A stretch of 52,240 nucleotides of DNA, from NCBI GenBank assembly GCA_017420535.1, contig JAFOIV010000026.1, positions 1 to 52,240 on the forward strand. The letters run 5' to 3'. This stretch comes from Eubacterium sp. GTDB lineage: Bacteria; Bacillota; Clostridia; Lachnospirales; Lachnospiraceae. Numbering within the stretch: position 1 is the first letter of the stretch; every line of letters begins with the position of its first letter. A program made the position numbers and the translations under genes. Shown here one piece after another: positions 1 through 8,942 of the stretch. The notes under the pieces are model-generated. The model was not told the origin of the DNA. It did no database searches and was given only the letters and a program-made list of their open reading frames with translations.

Positions 1-837
1 AATAGAGTGTACATCGGAGATACTATCCATTTCTCCTGAGAATAATACATATTCTCCATTTGTGTCTGTGAGGTTGATAGTGCCAAGCTTTTCTCCAGCA
101 GGACCACCGAGTCTTACTTCAAGTTCGCCTTCGCCTTCTGATTTAGCGATGATATTAAGCTTTGTGAGACCTTCTCTGAAATCAATGTCATAAACCTGAT
201 AGTAGTCAGTAGGTTCAAGAGATGAAACAACAGTTTTATCTCCTTCTTTTACTTCTTCAATTCCACATCCGTCACAGTGGTAATTGGCTAACAGAGGTCT
301 GTATGGATTAAGTGGACGAGGAGATCTGCTAAGATCTGTATTTTCACGAACTATCTTATAATCTTCAGGTGCTGTTAAATACCAGCTGTCAATGTCCATA
401 TCACCTAATTCACATGAGAAATAAAGAGTTGTGTCTTCTCCTGAAATGCTGCTTATCTTGCTTGAAAAAGTCTTGTATTCACCACGAGTATCGTTAACTT
501 TAATAGCTCCGAGATATTTTCCGTTAGCGTCATTTTCATAAACATTGATAAGTGAAGCTCCAAAAGACTTAACGTTTACATTGATGGTATCAATTCCCTG
601 ATAAATGTTGAGGGAATCAACGCTGAAGGAATCACCTTTTTCAAATTCTGTAATATAGCGGCTTCCATCTGCAGCGTCTGCTAAAAATACTCCATTAAGG
701 TTTGAAGCATTTGTGGCAGCAACTGTTCGATATGGATTGATGTTTGCCATTGTTGAAGCATTGGCGTTTAATGATGGGCTGGCTATTAATCCGGTAAGTA
801 ACATAAGTGATAAAGCTATTGGTGTTTTCTGTCTCAT
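1..837 (-). CDS. Secreted protein with CBM6-like domains (partial, 3' end missing)
   Basis: I translated this on the - strand from the ATG at 837-835; the frame stays open to the window edge (279 codons), so the C-terminus is missing. An AAAGGAG ribosome site lies just upstream of the start. Residues 1-28 form a basic start, a hydrophobic core and an A-rich end, a typical signal peptide. Two similar beta-rich stretches follow (about residues 58-155 and 215-279), each with a pattern of the type LG-x-I-x-(V/L)-x-D-T-x-G-E-Y as in CBM6/carbohydrate-binding jelly-roll modules. Two cysteines, in the segment CDGCG near residue 192, separate them. The protein is probably exported and binds plant or fungal polysaccharide; a catalytic domain may lie beyond the edge. 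The family is recognised from pattern only. Confidence 0.72.
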   Translation of the reverse strand, partial: MRQKTPIALSLMLLTGLIASPSLNANASTMANINPYRTVAATNASNLNGVFLADAADGSRYITEFEKGDSFSVDSLNIYQGIDTINVNVKSFGASLINVYENDANGKYLGAIKVNDTRGEYKTFSSKISSISGEDTTLYFSCELGDMDIDSWYLTAPEDYKIVRENTDLSRSPRPLNPYRPLLANYHCDGCGIEEVKEGDKTVVSSLEPTDYYQVYDIDFREGLTKLNIIAKSEGEGELEVRLGGPAGEKLGTINLTDTNGEYVLFSGEMDSISDVHSI

Positions 838-1181
838 TTGTATAAAACTCCTTTGTGCATTTGTGTTTTGTGTGTAAATTGTATTTAGCTCGAGCATTTA
901 AACTTTAACATCAATTTGGATAAAATGCAACAATCTAATTTCCTGAATTGTGTAAAATGCTGAAATACTAGGAGCGCAATAAGGTTTACAGTTGCGCAAA
1001 CGGATTCACGAAACTGGAAAGAGAATTCGCTCTGATTTTGCAGGGATTTTATTATATTTGGCTTGATGAGAAGAGGGCGCTGCATTAAACTAGATGTTAG
1101 GGTAACAGTAAACTGGTCTGTTTTTAGGTTTTAGGCCAGGCTTAAAAAATGATTGATCATATTGATCAGGAGGAGGTTTAA
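838..1181. other. Divergent intergenic region
   Basis: This 344-base spacer lies between two genes that point away from each other, so it must hold both promoters. I see a reasonable - strand -10 (TACAAT, 883-878) but no good -35 for it. An inverted repeat GCGCAA (974-979) / TTGCGC (992-997) lies in the middle. A doubled ATTGATCA (1152-1159 and 1161-1168) sits right before the ribosome site of the + strand gene. I see no convincing ORF or RNA gene here. Confidence 0.4.
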
Positions 1182-2771
1182 ATGGTAAAGGATCAAAAAA
1201 TCTGGATCGGAAATAATGAGCAGGGAGAGAATGTTTTTATCAATCCTAAAATGGCTAACAGACATGGGCTGATTGCCGGTGCTACAGGAACAGGTAAGAC
1301 TGTAACCTTAAAGGTATTGGCGGAAGCATTTAGTGATATGGGAGTTCCTGTTTTTCTCGCGGATGTTAAGGGAGACCTGGCTGGAATGGCAGCTGAGGGA
1401 GCTGATTCAGAAGACATGCAAAAGAGGATCGCTAAATTTTCTCTTTTAGAATCAGGGTTTAAGTATCAGAGATATCCTGTAACCTTTTGGGATGTATTCG
1501 GAACTAAGGGGATTCCTCTTAGAACCACAGTATCAGAGATGGGGCCTTTGCTTTTAGGAAGGATCCTGGGATTAAATGACCTTCAGAGAGACATTTTAAC
1601 AATAGCTTTTAAGATTGCGGATGACAACGAGCTTCTGCTTATTGATACCAAGGACTTAAAGGCGCTCCTTAATTATATATCTGAAAATGGTGCTGATTTT
1701 GCTGCTCAGTATGGAAATATCAGCAAGGTTTCTGTTGCGGCAATAGTAAGGGCAATAGTTTCTTTGGAAATTGCCGGGGGAGATAAGTTCTTTTCAGAAC
1801 CTGCGCTTAATGTAAGGGACTTTTTTACAACGGGTTTAGATGGAAGAGGAATGATAAATATCTTAGACAGTACAAGTCTGATAAATAACGGAACTCTTTA
1901 TGCTGTATTCCTTTTATGGCTTATGTCAGAACTTTTTGAGATGCTTCCTGAAGTGGGAGATTTAGACAGACCTAAGATGGTATTTTTCTTTGATGAGGCT
2001 CATCTTCTCTTTAATGATGCGCCAAAGCTTCTTATGGAAAAAATAGAGCAGGTGGTTAAGCTGATCAGATCAAAAGGTGTGGGAATATATTTTGTAACTC
2101 AAAATCCAAGAGATATTCCAGATGGGGTCCTGGCTCAGTTAGGTAACAGGATACAGCATGCTTTACATGCCTATACACCATCAGATATGAAGGCGGTAAA
2201 GGCTGCTGCAGATTCATTTAGAGAAAATCCTGCATTTAAGACTATAGATATGATCCAGCAGCTGGGAACAGGTGAAGCCATATGCTCATTCCTTGATGAA
2301 ACAGGAACACCATCATTGTGTGATAAGATAAATATCCTTCCACCACAGTCTTATATGGGAGCTATTTCAGAAGAAACAAGGGATAGAGAGATAAAGCAGA
2401 GCGTCCTTTATACAAAATATTTTGAGGCGGTTGATCCAGATTCGGCTTATGAATTCTTTGAAAGAAAAGGCATAGCTGATATGGAAGAAAAGGCTGCAGC
2501 ACTCAGGGAAAAAGAGGCAGCGGCTCAGGCTAAACTTCAGGAAAAAGAAGCAGCGGCAGCATTTAAAGAGGCTGAAAGAAAGAGGGCCCAGGAAGCAAGA
2601 GAAAAACAAAGAGTAGTTAAAAGTGTTGGTAATTCAGTAGCTGGAACTGTAGGTCGTGAGGTTGGAAAGAATTTTGGAGGCCAGTTCGGCAAGTTTGGAA
2701 AGACTCTTGGAGGAAATCTTGGAGCAAGCTTGGGAAGAGGACTTCTCTCAACTTTCTTAAAAGGTAAATAA
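1182..2771 (+). CDS. HerA/YjgR-like ATPase (DUF853 family)
   Basis: This 529-residue protein has a P-loop GATGTGKT at residues 33-40 and a Walker B FFFDEAH near residues 268-274. Between them is the layout of the bacterial HerA-like C-terminal helicase family to which E. coli YjgR belongs. An Arg-containing segment QLGNRIQHALHAY follows Walker B, as in that family. Residues about 425-480 are a Glu/Lys/Ala-rich coiled coil, and the tail (490-529) is rich in glycine with GxxxG spacing, unusual for a soluble ATPase and typical of YjgR proteins. The start follows AGGAGGAGG. The protein is a cytoplasmic ATPase of unknown precise role; DNA translocation is assumed from the family. It ends at a strong terminator, so it is probably transcribed alone. 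Confidence 0.85.
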   Translation: MVKDQKIWIGNNEQGENVFINPKMANRHGLIAGATGTGKTVTLKVLAEAFSDMGVPVFLADVKGDLAGMAAEGADSEDMQKRIAKFSLLESGFKYQRYPVTFWDVFGTKGIPLRTTVSEMGPLLLGRILGLNDLQRDILTIAFKIADDNELLLIDTKDLKALLNYISENGADFAAQYGNISKVSVAAIVRAIVSLEIAGGDKFFSEPALNVRDFFTTGLDGRGMINILDSTSLINNGTLYAVFLLWLMSELFEMLPEVGDLDRPKMVFFFDEAHLLFNDAPKLLMEKIEQVVKLIRSKGVGIYFVTQNPRDIPDGVLAQLGNRIQHALHAYTPSDMKAVKAAADSFRENPAFKTIDMIQQLGTGEAICSFLDETGTPSLCDKINILPPQSYMGAISEETRDREIKQSVLYTKYFEAVDPDSAYEFFERKGIADMEEKAAALREKEAAAQAKLQEKEAAAAFKEAERKRAQEAREKQRVVKSVGNSVAGTVGREVGKNFGGQFGKFGKTLGGNLGASLGRGLLSTFLKGK

Positions 2772-2781
2772 AGATAGATTA

Positions 2782-2829
2782 AAAAGAAGAGATTATATTT
2801 GACATTTGTCTGATATAATCTCTTCTTTT
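2782..2829 (+). terminator. Strong intrinsic terminator (bidirectional in form)
   Basis: A 17-bp perfect stem (2782-2798 with 2813-2829) closes a loop that holds a second short stem GACA/TGTC. It begins 10 bases after the stop codon of the YjgR-like gene. The arm is A-rich on the left and T-rich on the right, so the U-tract is part of the stem. Confidence 0.85.
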
Positions 2830-2887
2830 ATATATTGATAGGAAAAAACTAATCAAATTTTAACAAGAAACTAGAATGATAATGGAT

Positions 2888-2930
2888 GGTTTCAAAAACA
2901 CTATTTGTGAACGATTTGTGAAGTGAAACC
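2888..2930. other. Inverted repeat enclosing a doubled 8-mer, upstream of pepF
   Basis: Arms GGTTTCA (2888-2894) and TGAAACC (2924-2930) enclose two copies of ATTTGTGA (2903-2910 and 2914-2921). The element lies in the 244-base spacer between the terminator and pepF. It could be an operator or a 5'UTR hairpin. Nothing else is evident in this spacer. Confidence 0.3.
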
Positions 2931-3073
2931 AAAGGCTGATGTATGGAAACTGATACAATTTTTGCTGATTTAGTGATTTAAAGCGATAGCCAAATGAAGC
3001 GTGAGATGTTATAGTGTTAGCTGTATCGATTTTAAGTTTAAAAATCGAATGTAACTTAAGGAGTAATTTGTTA

Positions 3074-4786
3074 ATGTCAAATAAGGTTTTATTTCAGGAT
3101 ATGGAATATTCTCGACTTAGCCTGGATGAATTAAAAGAAACAATCGAGAATCATACTAAGAGTTTTAAAGAGGCTGCATCCTTTGAAGAGGCAGACAGGA
3201 TATTTATAGAAACAGATGATTATTTTAAACATCTTTCTACAAAGGTAGAACTTGCATCTATTCATCATTCTATTGATACAAGAGATAAATATTGGGAAGA
3301 AGAAAAGAATTACTGGGATGAACTTCTTCCATCACTGCAGGAAATAAACAATAAGTGGCAGGAAGCATTTTTAAATAGTAGATTTGCTAAAGAATTTGAA
3401 GAAAAGTATGGAAATGTACTTTTCCTTAACGGAAAGATTGAGTTGCGTAGTTTTAAACCGGAACTTGTTCCATATATGCAGGAAGAGAATAAACTTGTTA
3501 CTGAATATGAGAAGCTTCTTGCTTCAGCTCAGATCCCATTTAATGGAAAGACGTATACTCTTTCCCAGATCACACCACTTAAGTCAGATGCTGATGATGA
3601 AGTGCGTCTTGCAGCATGGAAGGCAGAGGGACAGTGGTATAAGGATAATCAGGAAGCACTTGATGAGCTTTATGATAAATTAGTTAAGAATCGTGATGCT
3701 CAGGGAAAAGTTATGGGTTATGAAAACTATATTCCTTTGGGATACGACCGTATGAAAAGAAACTGCTACGATAAGAACGATATAGAGAAGTTCAGGGCAG
3801 CAGTTGTAAAATATTTAGTTCCTGTAGCTGATAGTATTTTTAGAGAACAGGCAAAGCGTTTAGGTAAGGAATATCCTATGAGTTTTGCTGACAATGCTCT
3901 GGAATTCCGTTCGGGAAATCCAAGACCAGAAGGCTCTGCAGAAGATATCCTTGCAGCGGCAAAGAAGTTCTATGAAGAACTTTCTCCTGAAACAGGAAGA
4001 TTCTTTAATACCATGTTAGACCAGAATCTTCTTGATGTTTTATCAACTGAAGGTAAGCAGGCGGGAGGATATTGTACAGGAATAGATGATTATAAAGTCC
4101 CATTTATTTTTGCTAATTTTAATGGAACACAAGGGGACGTGGAAGTTGTGACTCATGAAGCAGGGCATGCTTTTGCTTATTATATGAATACACAGCGCCC
4201 ATCAGACCTTGCATGGCCTAGCATGGAAGGATGTGAAGTCCATTCTATGTCTATGGAATTTTTAGCATGGCCATGGGAAGAAGGCTTCTTTGGTAAGGAT
4301 ACTAATAAGTTTTTATACAGCCATCTCACTGGGGCACTTAAATTTATCCCATATGGAACAATGGTAGACCATTTCCAGCATAGTGTATATGAGAACCCTG
4401 AGTGGACCAAGAGACAGCGCCACGATGAGTGGAAGCGTTTGCTTGGAATTTATATGCCATGGCAGAGGATAGATGGGGAGATACCATTCTATAGTGATGG
4501 TGAGGGCTGGCAGAGACAGCATCATATCTATTCTTTCCCATTCTATTATATTGACTATTGTCTGGCTCAGACTGTAGCTCTAGAAATCTGGGAATTACAG
4601 CAGAAGGATCAAAAGGATGCTTTCCGTCATTATATGGATTATACAGTACAGGGCGGAAACCGTGTGTTTACTGAGATAGTTGAGAATGCAGGTCTTATCA
4701 GTCCTTTTAACGAGGAATGCTTAAAGGGTGTATGCCAGCGGGCTAAGGAATGGCTGGATAATTTTGACCTTACAGGAATAGAGTAA
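3074..4786 (+). CDS. pepF: M3-family oligoendopeptidase (PepF-like)
   Basis: A zinc metallopeptidase that cleaves short peptides in the cytoplasm. The catalytic HExxH is HEAGH at residues 361-365, in the context VVTHEAGHAFAYY. The C-terminal segment DGEGWQRQHHIYSFPFYYIDY supplies the substrate-binding His/Tyr motif conserved in M3B peptidases. The length of 570 residues is close to the usual 560-600. I chose the ATG at 3074 because AAGGAG lies just before it; an in-frame ATG 60 bases upstream has no ribosome site. The stop overlaps the next start by one base (TAATG), so the two genes are translationally coupled. A peptide importer downstream fits a peptide-using lifestyle. Confidence 0.9.
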   Translation: MSNKVLFQDMEYSRLSLDELKETIENHTKSFKEAASFEEADRIFIETDDYFKHLSTKVELASIHHSIDTRDKYWEEEKNYWDELLPSLQEINNKWQEAFLNSRFAKEFEEKYGNVLFLNGKIELRSFKPELVPYMQEENKLVTEYEKLLASAQIPFNGKTYTLSQITPLKSDADDEVRLAAWKAEGQWYKDNQEALDELYDKLVKNRDAQGKVMGYENYIPLGYDRMKRNCYDKNDIEKFRAAVVKYLVPVADSIFREQAKRLGKEYPMSFADNALEFRSGNPRPEGSAEDILAAAKKFYEELSPETGRFFNTMLDQNLLDVLSTEGKQAGGYCTGIDDYKVPFIFANFNGTQGDVEVVTHEAGHAFAYYMNTQRPSDLAWPSMEGCEVHSMSMEFLAWPWEEGFFGKDTNKFLYSHLTGALKFIPYGTMVDHFQHSVYENPEWTKRQRHDEWKRLLGIYMPWQRIDGEIPFYSDGEGWQRQHHIYSFPFYYIDYCLAQTVALEIWELQQKDQKDAFRHYMDYTVQGGNRVFTEIVENAGLISPFNEECLKGVCQRAKEWLDNFDLTGIE

Positions 4787-5289
4787 TGGATAAGAAGCAT
4801 TTAAAGGATATTCGTCTCAATTCTGAGAATAAATACGAATATATGGGAGATGTCTTTACATGGGAAAGCACTCCGAAAAACATTGTTTTGTTATGTGTTT
4901 TTTCAGCAGTATGCTTTTTAGCAGAAGTTGCTGCTGGACTAGTTCCTGATTCAGGAGCAGATGGACGACCATGGATCATGATACCATTTATCATAGCCAT
5001 GATCATGTCGGTTATTTTAGTTTGGAGGGTGGGGAGCCTTTTCTTTGTTAAAAAGAAGGGAGCAAAAGCCTTCATAAAGAATAAGATTGAGAACTGGTTG
5101 CCTGCATCATCATTCTTAGTGGGATTAAATGGTGCAATATGTGTTATAGCTTCACTTATTATAGGCAAAGTTAGTTGGTTATTTCTTGTCTGCCAGATAC
5201 TGGCATTTGTTTCAGGCGTCGGCGCAAAAATTTTGGTAAAGAAGATTGTTTGGAAAAAAAATTTTAAAAAAGGCGAAGAAAATAATTGA
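4786..5289 (+). CDS. Four-helix membrane protein of unknown function
   Basis: A 167-residue protein with about four hydrophobic segments (near residues 33-53, 65-84, 107-127 and 130-150), charged N- and C-termini and a KKNFKKGEENN tail. It starts within the stop codon of pepF (TAATG), so it is co-translated with it. I do not recognise the family; it resembles the small uncharacterised membrane proteins often found in Lachnospiraceae. The last codons overlap the -35 element of the opp promoter. Confidence 0.7.
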   Translation: MDKKHLKDIRLNSENKYEYMGDVFTWESTPKNIVLLCVFSAVCFLAEVAAGLVPDSGADGRPWIMIPFIIAMIMSVILVWRVGSLFFVKKKGAKAFIKNKIENWLPASSFLVGLNGAICVIASLIIGKVSWLFLVCQILAFVSGVGAKILVKKIVWKKNFKKGEENN

Positions 5290-5314
5290 CGATAAAGTTC
5301 AAATTAACTAAAAT
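5286..5314 (+). promoter_or_regulatory. Sigma-A type promoter for opp operon
   Basis: TTGACG (5286-5291), 17-base spacer, TAAAAT (5309-5314). The -35 overlaps the stop codon of the preceding gene. The predicted transcript has a leader of about 150 bases before oppA; the region just before the oppA start holds AAAGGAGG. Confidence 0.65.
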
Positions 5315-5470
5315 ATGAAAATAAAATTGTTTAACCTTCTATTAAGATCCATTGCGGGAAGGGTTTGAATAATTAAACTTGTGACAAAAAAATACTCATT
5401 TAGTTGCAAGTAAAAGTTGGTGATCTCTCAGGATGTTGCACCTGGGATATGCCAAAAGGAGGTAATTTAT

Positions 5471-7774
5471 ATGAAAAAAAGAAAGCAGTTGATCGCTCTT
5501 CTTTTAGCCGCAACAACAACACTCAGCTTCACAGCTTGTGGTAATAAGGCTAATAACGGAGACAACAACAACGGCAACAATGGTAACAATAACAAGAGTA
5601 CTGCTAGCGATGCTAATGCTACACCAAAGTCATCATCTGATACTTTAGTTGCAGACGCAAGTGGATTTGAATCAAAGTTCTCTCCATTCTTTGCACAGAA
5701 CGTTGATGACGTTCATATCGGTGCTGATTATACACAGGTTCAGATTTTAGGTCTTGACCGTGTTGGTAACCCAGTACTTCAGGGTATTGAAGGTGAGACT
5801 CGTGAGTACAATGGTACAGAGTACACATACTATGGTGCATCTGATGTTACTATTACTGAAAATTCAAATGGAACAGTTGATTATGATATTAAGTTAAGAG
5901 ATGATATCAAGTTTACAGATGGTGAGCCACTTACAGCAGACGATGTTATCTTCTCATTATATGTATATTCAGATCCAACATACGATGGATCAACAACAAT
6001 TTATTCTCAGCCAATCGCTGGTATGGATGAGTATAGAAATGGTATGTCAACACTTTCTGCATTAATAGGTGCAGCTGGTGAAGAAAATACAGATTATAAA
6101 TTCTGGACAGAAGATCAGCAGAAGGCTTTCTGGGATGCAGTAAACGATGGTGGTGTTAAGTTTGCACAGGAAATCGTTGATTATATGGTATCTGACCAGG
6201 GTTCACCTGAAGGTGATGTAAAGGCAGCAGCAGCAGGTTGGGGCTTTGATCTTAAGGATGGAGCAACAGCTAAGGATTTCTTCCTTGCAATCGCAGAAGC
6301 TTATGGATGGAACTTCTCAGCTATGGAAAAGGAAACAGCAGGAACTGCTCTTTCAACATTAATTTCTGAAGAAGTTTACAACTATCCTACAGTTGGTGTA
6401 TCAACTGGTGAATCAGCAAAGAATATCTCTGGTATCGTAAAGACTGGCGATTACAGCTTAAAGATCACAACATCTAAGCTTGATGCTACATTCATCTATC
6501 AGTTAGCAATGCCAATAGCTCCACTTCACTACTATGGTGATAAGAGCAAGTATGATTATGATAATAACCAGTTCGGTTTTGATAAGGGTGATCTTTCAGT
6601 AGTTCGTTCAAAGACAACAAAGCCACTTGGTGCTGGTCCATTCATTTTCAAGAACTATGCAGATGGTACAGTTTACATGGATGCTAATCCAGATTACTTC
6701 CTTGGTGCTCCAAAGATCGCTCACCTTAATGTTAAGGAGACACAGGAAGCTGATAAGTTAACTGGTGTTCAGACAGGTACACTTGACGTTGCAAATCCTT
6801 CATACTCAAGCGAAGTTGCAAAGCAGATCGCTGAGATCAATGGTTCAGAGGAATTAAGAGGCAGCGTTATCGATACAGAATTAATTGACTTCCGTGGTTA
6901 CGGTTATGTTGGTATCAGTGCCGAGAATGTAAAGGTTGGAAATGATCCTGCTTCAGAGCAGTCAAAGAACCTTCGTAAGGCTATCAACACAGTAATCGCT
7001 GCTTATAGAGATGAGGGTATCGATTCTTACTATGGTGCAACAGCAACAGTAATCAACTACCCAATTTCTAATACATCATGGGCAGCTCCACAGGTAACAG
7101 ATGACGGATACCAGATCGCTTACTCAAAGAAGCTTGATGGTTCAGATATCTATACATCATCAATGACAGCTGATGAAAAGTATAAGGCAGCTCTTGATGC
7201 AGCTTTAGAGTATTTCCAGGCAGCTGGTTATACAGTAACAGATGGTAAGTTAACAGCAGCTCCAGAAGGTGCTAAACTTGAGTACACAGTAAATATCGGT
7301 GCCGGTGGTGCTGGTGATCATCCTACATTCTTAATCCTTAAGAATGCAGCAGACGCTTTCAAGTCAATTGGATTTACATTAACTGTTAACGATTTAACTC
7401 AGGCATCAGACCTCTATGCAAGCTACCAGTCAGGTGTTGCAGAGATGTGGTGTGCAGCTTGGCAGGCAGGTGGAGATCCTGATATGTATCAGCTTTACCA
7501 CAGCCAGGGATCAACAAACTACTACAAGATAGCTGATAAAGACTTAGATGAGCTTATTATGCAGGGCCGTGAGTCAACAAATCAGACTTATCGTAAGGGC
7601 TTATATAAGGCCGCAATGGAAATCATTATGGATTGGGGTGTTGAGCTCCCAGTATATCAGAGATCTGAAGCTATCATCGTTTCTTCAGAGAGAGTTAACA
7701 TTGACACTCTTCCTAAGGATATGACTCCATATTGGTCATGGTATGCAGAACTTGAGAAACTTGAGTTAAAGTAA
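5471..7774 (+). CDS. oppA: Oligopeptide ABC transporter substrate-binding lipoprotein
   Basis: A family 5 extracytoplasmic solute-binding protein of 767 residues, longer than the usual 530-600. The signal peptide ends in the lipobox FTAC with the modified cysteine at residue 23, followed by an Asn/Gly-rich flexible linker that tethers the protein to the membrane. The SBP_bac_5 signature is visible in the stretch that includes [19 protein letters not shown]. The middle (roughly residues 170-290) is an insertion that may reflect adaptation to a longer peptide. The ATG at 5471 follows AAAGGAGG; an in-frame upstream ATG at 5417 would bury the signal peptide. First gene of oppABCDF. Confidence 0.92.
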   Translation: MKKRKQLIALLLAATTTLSFTACGNKANNGDNNNGNNGNNNKSTASDANATPKSSSDTLVADASGFESKFSPFFAQNVDDVHIGADYTQVQILGLDRVGNPVLQGIEGETREYNGTEYTYYGASDVTITENSNGTVDYDIKLRDDIKFTDGEPLTADDVIFSLYVYSDPTYDGSTTIYSQPIAGMDEYRNGMSTLSALIGAAGEENTDYKFWTEDQQKAFWDAVNDGGVKFAQEIVDYMVSDQGSPEGDVKAAAAGWGFDLKDGATAKDFFLAIAEAYGWNFSAMEKETAGTALSTLISEEVYNYPTVGVSTGESAKNISGIVKTGDYSLKITTSKLDATFIYQLAMPIAPLHYYGDKSKYDYDNNQFGFDKGDLSVVRSKTTKPLGAGPFIFKNYADGTVYMDANPDYFLGAPKIAHLNVKETQEADKLTGVQTGTLDVANPSYSSEVAKQIAEINGSEELRGSVIDTELIDFRGYGYVGISAENVKVGNDPASEQSKNLRKAINTVIAAYRDEGIDSYYGATATVINYPISNTSWAAPQVTDDGYQIAYSKKLDGSDIYTSSMTADEKYKAALDAALEYFQAAGYTVTDGKLTAAPEGAKLEYTVNIGAGGAGDHPTFLILKNAADAFKSIGFTLTVNDLTQASDLYASYQSGVAEMWCAAWQAGGDPDMYQLYHSQGSTNYYKIADKDLDELIMQGRESTNQTYRKGLYKAAMEIIMDWGVELPVYQRSEAIIVSSERVNIDTLPKDMTPYWSWYAELEKLELK

Positions 7775-7876
7775 TTTTAGAAAAGAGTCAAGATTCAAAA
7801 ATGTGAAAAAAGATTGAAAATGAGTAAAAAATAAATATTATTTCACTATCAATTTTTGATCAAATGATGTACAATG

Positions 7877-7920
7877 GTAGAGCTGTTTTATAATTAAAAT
7901 GGGACAGCTCTACTTTTTTT
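7877..7920 (+). terminator. Hairpin with U-tract between oppA and oppB
   Basis: GTAGAGCTGT (7877-7886) pairs with ACAGCTCTAC (7904-7913), followed by a run of T. It lies inside the operon, so it probably acts as a partial terminator or 3'-end stabiliser, giving more binding protein than permease. Confidence 0.75.
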
Positions 7921-7942
7921 ATATTTACGGGAGCATGAAAAG

Positions 7943-8929
7943 ATGCGGAAATTTTTATTGAAGAGAATCGGATTATCAGTTCTGATTCTGGCATGTGTTA
8001 CTTTCATCATTTACGCATTGATGCGTAGCTTGCCGGCCTCTTATGTTGAGACTATGGCAATGCAGTTGTCACAGGCACCGGGTTCTAAGCCATATAGTGA
8101 GTGGATTGCTCAGCTTAATAAGCAGTATGGAATGGATAAAGGTGTTGTCGCAGGTTATTTCGTATGGCTTAAGGACGCAGTTCGTTTAAACTTTGGAGAT
8201 AGCTGGAAATATACAATACCAGTTACACAGAAGTTTGGAGAAGTTATCTGGGTATCTTTCTTCATGGGTTTAATAGCCTTTATTATCGAGCTTTTAATTG
8301 CAATCCCTCTTGGTGTTATTGCAGCTACAAAGCAGTATTCTAGAGCAGACTATGCTATTACAGCTGGTGCTTTAGTAGGTATTTCATTACCAACATTCTT
8401 TTTCGCTACATTATTAAAATTGTTATTCTCTGTTAAACTGGGATGGTTTGACCTCTATGGTCTGGTTGGGCGAAATTATGCAAAACTGGATGCTATGGGA
8501 CAATTCTGGGATAAGGCTAATCATTTAGTCCTTCCAATTCTTACTCTTGTAATTGTATCTATAGGTTCACTGATGCGTTACACTCGTACTAATATGTTAG
8601 AGGTACTTAATTCAGACTATATCCGTACAGCAAGAGCTAAGGGACTTTCAGAACGTAAGGTTATATTCCATCATGCCTTCCGTAACACTCTTATTCCTTT
8701 AGTAACCATCGTTGGTGGTTCACTTCCGGGACTCTTCGCTGGTGCGCTCATTACCGAATCCTTATTTATGATTCCAGGAATCGGTTATACATCATATACA
8801 GCCATGACATCAGGAGATATTCCATTCTCAATGTTCTATCTTACATTTATGGCTATCTTAACATTAGCTGGTAATCTGATTTCAGATATCTTGTACGCAG
8901 TAGTTGATCCTCGCGTACGTATTGAGTAG
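7943..8929 (+). CDS. oppB: Oligopeptide ABC transporter permease, OppB type
   Basis: 328 residues, the usual length. The N-terminal transmembrane helix is followed by an extracytoplasmic segment and five further helices. The binding-protein-dependent permease EAA loop is visible as YIRTARAKGLSERKVIFHHA before ILIPLV-type helices. It forms the membrane channel with OppC. ATG 7943 follows CGGGAG at a good distance. The gene is separated from oppA by the internal hairpin. Confidence 0.92.
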   Translation: MRKFLLKRIGLSVLILACVTFIIYALMRSLPASYVETMAMQLSQAPGSKPYSEWIAQLNKQYGMDKGVVAGYFVWLKDAVRLNFGDSWKYTIPVTQKFGEVIWVSFFMGLIAFIIELLIAIPLGVIAATKQYSRADYAITAGALVGISLPTFFFATLLKLLFSVKLGWFDLYGLVGRNYAKLDAMGQFWDKANHLVLPILTLVIVSIGSLMRYTRTNMLEVLNSDYIRTARAKGLSERKVIFHHAFRNTLIPLVTIVGGSLPGLFAGALITESLFMIPGIGYTSYTAMTSGDIPFSMFYLTFMAILTLAGNLISDILYAVVDPRVRIE

Positions 8930-8942
8930 AAAGGAGACAGTC

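Noticed and set aside
3014-3073. N-terminal extension of pepF from the upstream ATG
   Set aside because: No ribosome site before 3014, while AAGGAG precedes ATG 3074.
4180-4541. Minus-strand ORFs of 65-76 codons opposite pepF
   Set aside because: They have no ribosome sites and only mirror the codon pattern of pepF; the same holds for the other antisense ORFs under clear genes.
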